The notes below the pieces were generated by a model that was not told the origin of the DNA, did not search any database, and saw only the letters and a list, made by a program, of their open reading frames with translations. A program made the translations under genes and the position numbers. 64,000 nt of DNA from Amycolatopsis mediterranei (lineage in GTDB: Bacteria > Actinomycetota > Actinomycetes > Mycobacteriales > Pseudonocardiaceae), in assembly GCF_026017845.1 (NCBI RefSeq), contig NZ_CP100416.1:7839199-7903198 (forward strand), given 5' to 3'. The first letter of the stretch is position 1. Every line of letters starts with the position of its first letter. Of this stretch, positions 48,379 to 55,951 are shown piece after piece.

Positions 48379-48984
48379 GTGATCAAGGTATTGCTGGCCG
48401 AGGACATGCACATGGTCCGCGGCGCCCTGGTCGCCCTGCTGAACCTGGAATCCGACATCGAAGTGGTCGCCGAGGTTTCCACCGGCGACCAGATCCTGCC
48501 CGCCGCCAAAGCGGCCCATCCGGACGTCGCGATCATCGACATCGATCTACCGGGCAAGGACGGGCTGTCGGCGGCGATCGAAATCCACGAGAGCCTCCCG
48601 GACGTCCACACCCTGATCCTGACCAGCCTCGGCCGGCCGGGCACGGTGCGCCGGGCGCTGGACGCGAAGGTGAACGGGTTCCTGTTGAAGGACGCCCCCT
48701 CGGACAAGCTGGCGAACGCGGTCCGCTCGGTCGCGATCGGCCGCCGCGTCATCGACAGCGAGCTGGCACTGGCCGCCTGGGAGACCGACGACTGCCCGCT
48801 CACCCCGCGCGAGATCGAAATCCTTTCGCTGGCCGCGCGCGGCCGCACGGTCTCGGACATCGCCTCCGAGCTGTTCCTCTCGGCCGGCACGGTCCGCAAC
48901 TACCTGGCCGCCGTGGTGACGAAGCTGAACGCCCGCAACCGCGTCCACGCCATCCGCATCGCCACCGAAGCCGAGTGGCTCTGA
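48379..48984 (+). CDS. NarL/LuxR-type response regulator, copy 2
   Basis: The 201-residue protein is a close paralogue of 45854-46459, with the same receiver (VIKVLLAEDMHMVRGALVALL, Asp54 in IIDIDLPGKDG) and LuxR HTH (LTPREIEILSLAARG, SAGTVRNYLAAVVTKL). GTG 48379 follows GCGAGG. It is convergent with the kinase at 49215-50399, its likely partner. The recognition helices of the two regulators are almost the same (SAGTVRNYL-x2-VV-x-KLNARNRV), so they may bind the same DNA. Confidence 0.92.
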   Translation: MIKVLLAEDMHMVRGALVALLNLESDIEVVAEVSTGDQILPAAKAAHPDVAIIDIDLPGKDGLSAAIEIHESLPDVHTLILTSLGRPGTVRRALDAKVNGFLLKDAPSDKLANAVRSVAIGRRVIDSELALAAWETDDCPLTPREIEILSLAARGRTVSDIASELFLSAGTVRNYLAAVVTKLNARNRVHAIRIATEAEWL

Positions 48985-49214
48985 CCCCTCGGCACCCCCG
49001 CAGCCGGCCGACCCTCCAGGCACGCGAGCCGGCGTTTCCATCACGCAAACGGCACGACCTTGCCGCCGCGGCGACCGGACGCCACGCCATCACCGCAGCC
49101 GAGCGGCTCCGGTCCCGCCGCCGCGCACGGCCCCGCGGCGACCGAACCGCACCCCGCAACCGAATCCCGGCCGGCCGAGCCGGTCCGCGCCCGGGCCGGA
49201 AAGCGTTTCCCGCG
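48985..49214. other. Convergent gap between response regulator 2 and its kinase
   Basis: This 230-bp stretch holds only weak symmetric elements (for example GGAAA-GCG-TTTCC around 49199-49211 and a CGTTT/AAACG pair near 49035-49055). I see no gene or clear terminator. Confidence 0.5.
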
Positions 49215-50399
49215 TCAGCCGGCCCGCCGCCGGCGGCCCTCCAGTGAGCCCAGCGGGATCGCCACCAGGAGCCGGTGGGTGCCGTCCGGGCCGGTTTCGG
49301 TCGTCAACGTGCCGTTCAGGTCCTCGACGCGGTCGGCCAGGTTGCGCAGCCCCGCACCGGAATCCGCGCCGCTGCCGTCCACGCCGCCCGCGCCGTCGTT
49401 GAGGATCTCCAGCCAGGCCGTGCCGTCCACCGTGCTCACCGAGAACGCGCACCAGCTCGCCGTGCTGTGGCGCACGACGTTCGTCACCCCTTCGCGCAGC
49501 ACGGTGGCCAGTGCGGTGGCCACCCGCGGCGGCAGGTCGCCGAGGCAGGAGCGGTCCACCGTCACGCGGGTGCCGGCGGCGTTCAGCACGTCCGCGGCCG
49601 CCCGGCACTCGTCGTCGAGCGACAGCTCCCGGTAGCCCGCGGCGATCCTGCGGACGTCGGCCAGCGCGCGGCGGGACATCACCAGCAGCTCCGCCAGTTC
49701 CGCCTTCGCCTGCTCGGGCCGGCCGGGCACCAACCGGTCGACGAGTTCACCCTTGAGGGTGATCGCCGAAAGGCTCAGCCCGAGCAGGTCGTGCAGGTCG
49801 CGGGAGAACCGCTTGCGCTCTTCGGCGATGACTTGGCGCTTCAGCTCGCGCACTTCGTCCTCGCGCTCGGCGACCAGCCGCGCGGCCGTGCCCAGCCCGA
49901 ACAGCGTCAGCGCCGCCACCGCGGCCGACACCGCACCCCCCACCCCGGCATCCCCCGAACCGGTGGTCAACGCCGCACCGAGCCCCGCCGCGACGCACGC
50001 GAGCAGCGCCGCCGGCACCGCACGGACCGACCGGGTCACGAGCAGCACCCCGCCGGCGAAGAACCCGGCGGCGGGGCTCCACGGCGCGCCCAGCGGCAGC
50101 AACGGCACGAGCCCGAATGCGGCTGACACAGCCAAAGCGAGGACCGGACGCCGGAACCGGCCCGTGCCGAACCAGGCCAGGTGCCCGCCCGCGAGCACGG
50201 CGGCGAGCACCAGCGCGGCCAGCCGCACCGGCCAGGACGCCACGCCGGTCAGCACGGGCAGGGCGGCCAGCAGCGCCACCGCGGCGGCGGCCACCGCCTG
50301 CGCCCCGAACACGAGCGTGCGGAAGTCTCGCCGCTCCTCCCCGGAGGGCGGAGCGTGGCCGCCGGTCTGCACACCGCGAATCCGCACCGGATAACTCAC
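49215..50399 (-). CDS. Histidine kinase of the NarX/DesK type (HisKA_3)
   Basis: The 394-residue kinase has about four to six membrane segments (25-170), a HisKA_3 motif with His203 in FSRDLHDLLGLSLSAI and an ATPase domain with LREGVTNVVRHS and GAGLRNLADR. It resembles each half of the fused kinase at 43472-45826. The GTG at 50399 has GGGAGGGG upstream. Its cognate regulator is likely the convergent copy 2 gene. It lies 60 bp before the start region of the SagB-type gene, all on the minus strand, but it reads as its own unit. Confidence 0.9.
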   Translation of the reverse strand: MSYPVRIRGVQTGGHAPPSGEERRDFRTLVFGAQAVAAAAVALLAALPVLTGVASWPVRLAALVLAAVLAGGHLAWFGTGRFRRPVLALAVSAAFGLVPLLPLGAPWSPAAGFFAGGVLLVTRSVRAVPAALLACVAAGLGAALTTGSGDAGVGGAVSAAVAALTLFGLGTAARLVAEREDEVRELKRQVIAEERKRFSRDLHDLLGLSLSAITLKGELVDRLVPGRPEQAKAELAELLVMSRRALADVRRIAAGYRELSLDDECRAAADVLNAAGTRVTVDRSCLGDLPPRVATALATVLREGVTNVVRHSTASWCAFSVSTVDGTAWLEILNDGAGGVDGSGADSGAGLRNLADRVEDLNGTLTTETGPDGTHRLLVAIPLGSLEGRRRRAG

Positions 50400-50459
50400 G
50401 GCCCCTCCCGCGTCACCCCGCACTCCAAGAACACCAAGGTAACAGGGCGGGCCCGGCTG

Positions 50460-51908
50460 TCAGGGTGACGGCGCACCGCCCGGGAAGTCCAGGACGCACT
50501 CGCCGACGCTCACTTCGGCGGGCCACTCGAGCTTCAGCGAGTGGTCCACGCGGTCCCCGGCGTCGACCGGGACGGCGTGCGCCGCGAGCCCCATCGCCTT
50601 GGCCGCCAGGTAGAGGACCTGCTGCAGGGCGCCGACGTGCAGCAGGGTCGTCGCGTACGCGGCGCTGCCGAGCACCCAGGCGATCCGCGACATCCGCGCG
50701 GTCATCGTCAGCAGCACCGACGGCCTGCGGTGGCTGCCCGCACCGACCATGGCCAGGTCGAGCAGGCCGTCCAGGACGACCGAATCGTCGTTGACGAGCG
50801 TCAGCGTGTGCCACAGCGGGTCGTAGTGGTAGATCCCGCGCCCCAGGCCGACGCAGCGGTTGATCCCGACGTAGATCTCGAGCTCGTACAGGCAGGCGAT
50901 GCTGAAGTACGGCCGCTGGGACGCCTCGTGGCCGGGCCCGCCGGGCAGGTAGGCCGGCCCGATCGAGCGCACCCGCGCGGCGCGGTAGAGGAACTCCCCG
51001 ATCTGCTCGGCCGACAGCGCGCGCTCGGTGACCTCGGGGCACCCGTGGTCCTGTTCGAGCAGCGTGCTCAGCGTCGGATCGGTCGCCTTGAGCACCGCCG
51101 GGTCCGGGCGGTGCAGCGGGAACGTCGGGCCGGCGGTGATCGGCTTGACCACCGGTGGCTCGGCCCCCGCCCGGCGCGGCTCCGTCGAGCCGGCCTTCTG
51201 CCACGTCCGGCTGCGCGCGTGGAACAGCATGTCGTGCGGCGTCCAGACGGCGAGATCGGTGTCGGTGTCCTCGGCGAACTGCGCCCAGTCGTCGGCCACC
51301 AGCGCGACACCCGCGCCGACCAGGAACGCCACGACGTCGGCCACGATCTGCTCGGCCACCCCGGTGGTCTCGGCGACCTGCGCGACGGTGACCGGCCCGG
51401 CCAGCGACGTCGCCACGAGCGCCGCGGGCGGGCGCAGCAGCGCGACCCGGTACCGGGCGCGCGGGGACTCCAGCAGCATCCCGGAGCCGTCCGGCCGCAT
51501 CGCCGAGAACCGCGAAAGCTTGATCAGCCGTCCGGGTGGCACCGGGCCGGCCGGGAAGACCGGGGACTGCGTCACCGGGATCGCCGAGAGCACCGGTCCC
51601 TGGCCGTCGTTGAGCGCCAGCGAATGCACGACCGAGCCGGACAGCCGGGTCAGGACCTTCCGCAGCGCGCCCGCCCACGCTTCGGCGGCGCCGCTCGCCG
51701 ACGAGGCGAGGTTGCCCATCGAAACCGGGCCGAGCACCATCCGGCTCAGCGACTCGCGGACCGGCTCGGGGATGCCGGCCAGCTCGTACTCGCCCCACCA
51801 GGTGACCGCGACGATCGTGTCGTCGTCCCCCGCCTCCAGCAGGGTGTCTTCGGTGAGGGACCAGAGCCGGACGGTCTCCGGGGCCCCTTCCGGGCGGTCA
51901 GCAGACAA
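50460..51908 (-). CDS. SagB/ThcOx-type FMN dehydrogenase (TOMM azoline oxidase)
   Basis: The 482-residue protein has a nitroreductase-fold C-terminal half (FLYRAARVRSIGPAYLPGG, YELEIYVGINRCVGLGRGIY, AMGLAAHAVPVD) as in the SagB dehydrogenases that oxidise azolines to azoles on RiPP precursors using FMN. The N-terminal half is a less conserved helical region that in related proteins binds the cyclodehydratase. The TTG at 51908 is chosen because GAGGAG lies 6 bp upstream; an in-frame TTG at 51914 touches that site. It lies 46 bp downstream of the YcaO gene, and both would be one operon. Confidence 0.9.
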   Translation of the reverse strand: MSADRPEGAPETVRLWSLTEDTLLEAGDDDTIVAVTWWGEYELAGIPEPVRESLSRMVLGPVSMGNLASSASGAAEAWAGALRKVLTRLSGSVVHSLALNDGQGPVLSAIPVTQSPVFPAGPVPPGRLIKLSRFSAMRPDGSGMLLESPRARYRVALLRPPAALVATSLAGPVTVAQVAETTGVAEQIVADVVAFLVGAGVALVADDWAQFAEDTDTDLAVWTPHDMLFHARSRTWQKAGSTEPRRAGAEPPVVKPITAGPTFPLHRPDPAVLKATDPTLSTLLEQDHGCPEVTERALSAEQIGEFLYRAARVRSIGPAYLPGGPGHEASQRPYFSIACLYELEIYVGINRCVGLGRGIYHYDPLWHTLTLVNDDSVVLDGLLDLAMVGAGSHRRPSVLLTMTARMSRIAWVLGSAAYATTLLHVGALQQVLYLAAKAMGLAAHAVPVDAGDRVDHSLKLEWPAEVSVGECVLDFPGGAPSP

Positions 51909-51954
51909 GGCCAACTCCTCAAGCGAACTACGAACACCGAGCGCCCGCAGGCGC

Positions 51955-54264
51955 TCAGAGGAACATCGGGAACGGGTTGAGCCGTTCGTACGGGGTCGGC
52001 GCGGCCAGCCTGCCGAGGCGGACCGGGACGTCGAAGAGCCGGCCCGGCGCGAACCGGGCCCAGAACGGGCGCAGCCCCGGCACCACGACCTTCACCACCG
52101 GGATCCCGACGTCCGGCCGGGTCTGGTCGAGCACCAGCAGCTCCAGGCCGGCCCGGGTGAACAGCCGGTCCAGCGCCTCGACGTCGTCGCGGACGTCGGG
52201 CCGGTTGACGAACCGGAACTCCGCGGCGGTCCGCATCCGCACACCCGCCGCGGGCCGCAGGTACGGCTGGTTCGCGACGGTGGCGTAGCTCAGCCAGCGG
52301 CGGGCGTCCGGGTCGTCGAGGTCATGGCCGGCGGACTGGACCACCGGCAGCATCTGGTTGAGCTCGGTCACCGCGCGGCGCACCGCGATCCGCGGGTCGA
52401 GGTGCGCACCGAAGCCGAAGATGACGTCCTCGTGCGGGCCGTCGATCCGCCGGGACAGCGCGACGGTCACCGGGATGCCGAGGTCCGACGTCACGTCGAG
52501 GACCCACAGCTCGCGCCCGAGCCCCGCGTAGCCCGCGACCACCTCGTCCAGCCACGGGTCGGCGAAGGAGGCGAGGTCGACGCCCGGCACCGGCGTGCGG
52601 TTGTACCACCAAATCGCCACGGCGTCGCGTTCGACCAGCTCGAGCGCCCCCTGCAGGATCGCGTCCTCCACGCTGCTGCCCGCCGCGGAGCCGTTCGAGT
52701 CGGCCCGCACGCCACGCGCCGCGCCGTCGCACGGGCTCCCGTAGTACAGGTACGACGTCGGCAGCAGCCGCCGCCGTCCGGACAGCGACCACAGCGGCGT
52801 CCAGTCGACGCGGGCGGCCGGGTCGAACGGCTCGCCGACGCGCTGGAAGTCCGCGTGCTCGGGGTTCCAGGTCGCACGGCCGGCGTACTGCCGGTCGGCG
52901 AAGAGCATGCACGTGTTGGGGTGCACGGCTTCCTCGCCCAGTTCGTGGTAGGAGCCGCGGATGCGCAGCTCGTCGCCCTGGAAGTTGCCGGAGAACCGTT
53001 CCGCGGCTTCGCAGAGCGCGCCGACCTCGGCGTCGAGCGGGGTGACGCCCTTGCCGCCGTTCTCGCAACGCAGCCCCGCGCGCAGGGCGGCCATCCCGGT
53101 GACGCCGCGGGCGATGTTGGGCCCGGAGCGGTAGGCGTTGGCGAACGCCGGCGCGGCCGGGTCGGGCCGGATCTCCTTGACGATCCCGGTGACCGGGCTG
53201 ACCAGGTGCCGGTACCGGTCGAGCATCTGCGCCGGCGTCGCGGTCCGGTGCCCGCCGCCCCCGGTGGTCGCCTTCTTCGCCGGCTTCAGCTCGACCGGGC
53301 GCACCGAGCGCCACGCCACCAGCCACGGGTCGCCGCAGCTGGGGCACTGCGGGCGGCGGCGCAGCTCGTGCAGCCTGCCCTGCAGGTCGAGCGTGTCGAG
53401 CGTCCACACGCACTGCTGGCCGTGGTGGCGGTAGCCGGCCACCCACTTGGCCGCCTCCAGTGCGACGAGGTGCGCGGCGGCGGCGGTCAGCGGCGGCAGC
53501 GCCGGCACCGGGCGGCGCGCGGGCCCGGCGTGGCCGAGCTCCTGCTGCACGCACGCTTCGGCGTGCCGGTGTCCCCACAGCCGGTGGGTCAGGCAGTGCC
53601 AGCACGCGCCGTCCGGCCGCAGCACCGGGCCGATCCACACCTGGGCCCCGGACGGGCGCGCCAGCAGCCACGGCCGCCCGGCCCGCCGGTGCGCGTGGTC
53701 GATCGCGGCCAGCCGCGGGTCGAGGTAGTCCGCGCAGAGCACGACCGACAGGTCGGCGGCGCCGCCGTCCGCGCCCACCACGTCGAGGCCGGCGCCGGCC
53801 AGTGCCCGTTCGACCGGGCCGGCGTCGACCCCGTCGGCGCTGTCGCCCACCGCCACCAGCCGCACGGTGCCCGGCCGGGCCGTGACGAGGTCCGCGTCGA
53901 TGCCGCAGGCGTCCCAGTAGGCCAGCGCGCGCTCGTCGCCGGGCCGGGTGTCCCCGCCGTGGCTGCGCAACGTCACCAGGCCGGCGTCGACGAGCTGGGC
54001 CAGCAGCGCGGCGACCTCCTCCGGCGGCATCCCGCCGGGACGGCCGCGCAGCAGCCGGTCGAGGTCGTGCGTGCCGTCGAGCAGCGCCGCGAGCGACTCG
54101 ATCTTCGCGCCGCGCATCGCGATCACGCCCTGTTCCGAGAACAGGTAGGCCCCCTTGCCCGCCCTGACCTCCGCCCGCAGGTGCCGCCGGAACGCCGGCA
54201 CCTGAGGGGTCGCGGCACCGCCGCCGTCGTCCGGTACCCGTGCGTCCACCGCTGTCGTGGGCAT
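51955..54264 (-). CDS. Fused TOMM cyclodehydratase (ThiF-like/precursor-binding + YcaO)
   Basis: The 769-residue protein combines an N-terminal E1/ThiF-like domain with a RiPP-precursor-recognition region (about 20-120) and paired zinc cysteines (CWHC and CPSC), with a C-terminal YcaO domain (about 330-769). The YcaO ATP-binding motifs are present (DAEVGALCEAAERFSG, SSVEDAILQGALELVERD), and the end reads NPFPMFL, the proline-rich tail that closes azoline-forming YcaO proteins. It would cyclise Cys, Ser or Thr of a precursor peptide. ATG 54264 follows GGAGAG. No precursor gene is recognised nearby. Confidence 0.92.
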   Translation of the reverse strand: MPTTAVDARVPDDGGGAATPQVPAFRRHLRAEVRAGKGAYLFSEQGVIAMRGAKIESLAALLDGTHDLDRLLRGRPGGMPPEEVAALLAQLVDAGLVTLRSHGGDTRPGDERALAYWDACGIDADLVTARPGTVRLVAVGDSADGVDAGPVERALAGAGLDVVGADGGAADLSVVLCADYLDPRLAAIDHAHRRAGRPWLLARPSGAQVWIGPVLRPDGACWHCLTHRLWGHRHAEACVQQELGHAGPARRPVPALPPLTAAAAHLVALEAAKWVAGYRHHGQQCVWTLDTLDLQGRLHELRRRPQCPSCGDPWLVAWRSVRPVELKPAKKATTGGGGHRTATPAQMLDRYRHLVSPVTGIVKEIRPDPAAPAFANAYRSGPNIARGVTGMAALRAGLRCENGGKGVTPLDAEVGALCEAAERFSGNFQGDELRIRGSYHELGEEAVHPNTCMLFADRQYAGRATWNPEHADFQRVGEPFDPAARVDWTPLWSLSGRRRLLPTSYLYYGSPCDGAARGVRADSNGSAAGSSVEDAILQGALELVERDAVAIWWYNRTPVPGVDLASFADPWLDEVVAGYAGLGRELWVLDVTSDLGIPVTVALSRRIDGPHEDVIFGFGAHLDPRIAVRRAVTELNQMLPVVQSAGHDLDDPDARRWLSYATVANQPYLRPAAGVRMRTAAEFRFVNRPDVRDDVEALDRLFTRAGLELLVLDQTRPDVGIPVVKVVVPGLRPFWARFAPGRLFDVPVRLGRLAAPTPYERLNPFPMFL

Positions 54265-54356
54265 GGCTCTCCTGCCGGTCGCCGAGTGAGACGAGGGAAT
54301 CAGAATCCTGCTCCACGGCGGGTCGGCGGGGCCAGTGCGGCGAGCACGGGGAAGTC

Positions 54357-54390
54357 ATGCGAAACGCATGGGCCGATGTGGGAAACGCAC
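54357..54390. promoter_or_regulatory. Two operator-like palindromes between YcaO and HxlR copy 2
   Basis: 54357-54369 reads ATGCGAAACGCAT, a perfect palindrome. 54378-54390 reads GTGGGAAACGCAC. They begin 21 bp apart, about two helical turns, and lie in the 291-bp divergent region (54265-54555). No gene is supported in that region. Confidence 0.65.
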
Positions 54391-54555
54391 CGGGCGGAGG
54401 TGTACGGCTCACTGGCCGCGCGCGGTGGGGAACCGTCACCGTAGACATCGACGCCCGTTTGCGGCCATGGCGCGTCAGGGCACCGTAACCGAACTCGCGA
54501 CTGTGCGCGAACCGGGGCGCCCGGCCTGGCACCCGAGACAAGTGAGGACCCGAGT

Positions 54556-55248
54556 ATGCCTACCTCTGCTCGCACCTACGGACAGTTCTGCGGCCTGGCC
54601 CGGGCGCTCGAGATCGTCGGTGAGCGGTGGTCGCTGCTCGTCGTCCGTGACCTCATGCTCGGCCCGAAGCGGTTCGACGACCTGCAGCACACCCTGCCGC
54701 GCATCCCGGTGAGCATCTTGACCTCGCGCCTCAACGAACTCGAGGAGGCGGGCGTGGTCCGGCGCCGCGTGCTGTCGCAGCTGGACGCCGGCGTCGTCTA
54801 CGAGCTCACCGAGTACGGCACCGAGCTCGACCACATCGTGCTCGACCTCGGCCTGTGGGGCTCGCGCTCGCTGACCTACCCGAGGCCGGACGAGGTCTTC
54901 ACCCTCGACACCGCCATCATCTCGCTCTACACGACCTTCCAGGAGGAGGCCGCCGCCGGCGTGCACGTCAACTACGAGCTGCACCACCCCGGCGACATGA
55001 TCGTGCACGCCATGGTCGACGACGGCGCGCTCAAGGCCTCCGCCGGCGCACTGCCCGCGGCGGACCTGGTGATCGAGCCGCAGGGGCCGGCCGTCCTCGA
55101 CCTGCTCAACGGCAGCCTGACCGCCCAGGACGCCATCTCCAGCGGCAAGGTCCGGGTCCAGGGCGACCCGGCGCACCTCGACCTGTTCACCCGGCTGTTC
55201 CGCATCCCGCCCGCCCCGGAGCGCCCGACCGGGCTCGTCGCGCGCTGA
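54556..55248 (+). CDS. HxlR-type winged-helix regulator with C-terminal SCP2-like domain, copy 2
   Basis: The 230-residue protein is a close paralogue of 38874-39572, with the same start (YGQFCGLARALEIVGERWSLLVVRDL) and the same C-terminal ligand-binding half, including AGVVYELTEYGTELD. The two share most residues of the recognition helix, so they may bind overlapping sites. ATG 54556 is 166 bp from the palindromes at 54357-54390. It is divergent from the YcaO-SagB pair and likely controls it. Confidence 0.9.
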   Translation: MPTSARTYGQFCGLARALEIVGERWSLLVVRDLMLGPKRFDDLQHTLPRIPVSILTSRLNELEEAGVVRRRVLSQLDAGVVYELTEYGTELDHIVLDLGLWGSRSLTYPRPDEVFTLDTAIISLYTTFQEEAAAGVHVNYELHHPGDMIVHAMVDDGALKASAGALPAADLVIEPQGPAVLDLLNGSLTAQDAISSGKVRVQGDPAHLDLFTRLFRIPPAPERPTGLVAR

Positions 55249-55375
55249 CCGCCTCGCCCGGCCGGCACGCACTCCGCCATTTCCCTTACCGCATCAGCAA
55301 TCCGGAGTAACGGAACACCGCGCGGGAACCGTTATCGTCGACGCACACGTCGTTTCCGGGAGAACTGGGGTCCGC

Positions 55376-55951
55376 ATGTCCACGTCCGAAGTCGCCCGGC
55401 CGGCCGGGTTCCTGGGCGGTCTCAACAGCCGTCACCACCACCGCGCGCTCGCGGTGTTCATGGTCGTCGTGCTCGCCCACTGGACCGAGCACATCGTCCA
55501 GGCCATCCAGATCTACGCACTCGGCTGGCCCACCTCCCGGGCCCGCGGCGTCCTCGGCATGCCGTTCCCGTGGCTGATTTCGCAGGAATGGCTGCACTAC
55601 GGCTACGCGCTGGTGATGCTGGTCTTCCTGTGGGTCCTGCGCCACGGGTTCGCCGGCCGGTCGCGGCAGTGGTGGAACCTCGCGCTGGGCATCCAGTTCT
55701 GGCACCACATCGAGCACCTGCTGCTGTTCATCCAGGCGCAGAGCGGGTGGCGGCTGGCCGGGCAGAAGGTGCCCACGAGCATCATCCAGCTGCTCGTGCC
55801 GCGCGTGGAGCTGCACCTGTTCTACAACACGATCGTCACCATCCCGATGATCGTCGCCGTCGTCCTGCACCGGCGGGCCTCGGCCGCCGAGCGGGAAGCG
55901 ACCGGCTGCTCCTGCGGCGTGCCGAGGCAGCCAGAGCTCGCCGCGTCGTGA
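55376..55951 (+). CDS. His-rich multi-pass membrane protein next to CopC-CopD
   Basis: The 191-residue protein has about four or five hydrophobic segments and histidine motifs in or near them: NSRHHH at the start, HWTEHIV in the first segment and FWHHIEHLL later. Such patterns suit metal or heme binding. The stop overlaps the next start (GTGA at 55948-55951), so it is translated with the CopC-CopD fusion. Function is not known; a role in copper uptake or insertion is inference. Confidence 0.75.
   Translation: MSTSEVARPAGFLGGLNSRHHHRALAVFMVVVLAHWTEHIVQAIQIYALGWPTSRARGVLGMPFPWLISQEWLHYGYALVMLVFLWVLRHGFAGRSRQWWNLALGIQFWHHIEHLLLFIQAQSGWRLAGQKVPTSIIQLLVPRVELHLFYNTIVTIPMIVAVVLHRRASAAEREATGCSCGVPRQPELAAS

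Noticed and set aside
54265..54360. Minus-strand frame starting MTSPCSPHW as a TOMM precursor
   Set aside because: It has no ribosome-binding site, overlaps the palindromes and the YcaO start, and lacks a leader-like region.
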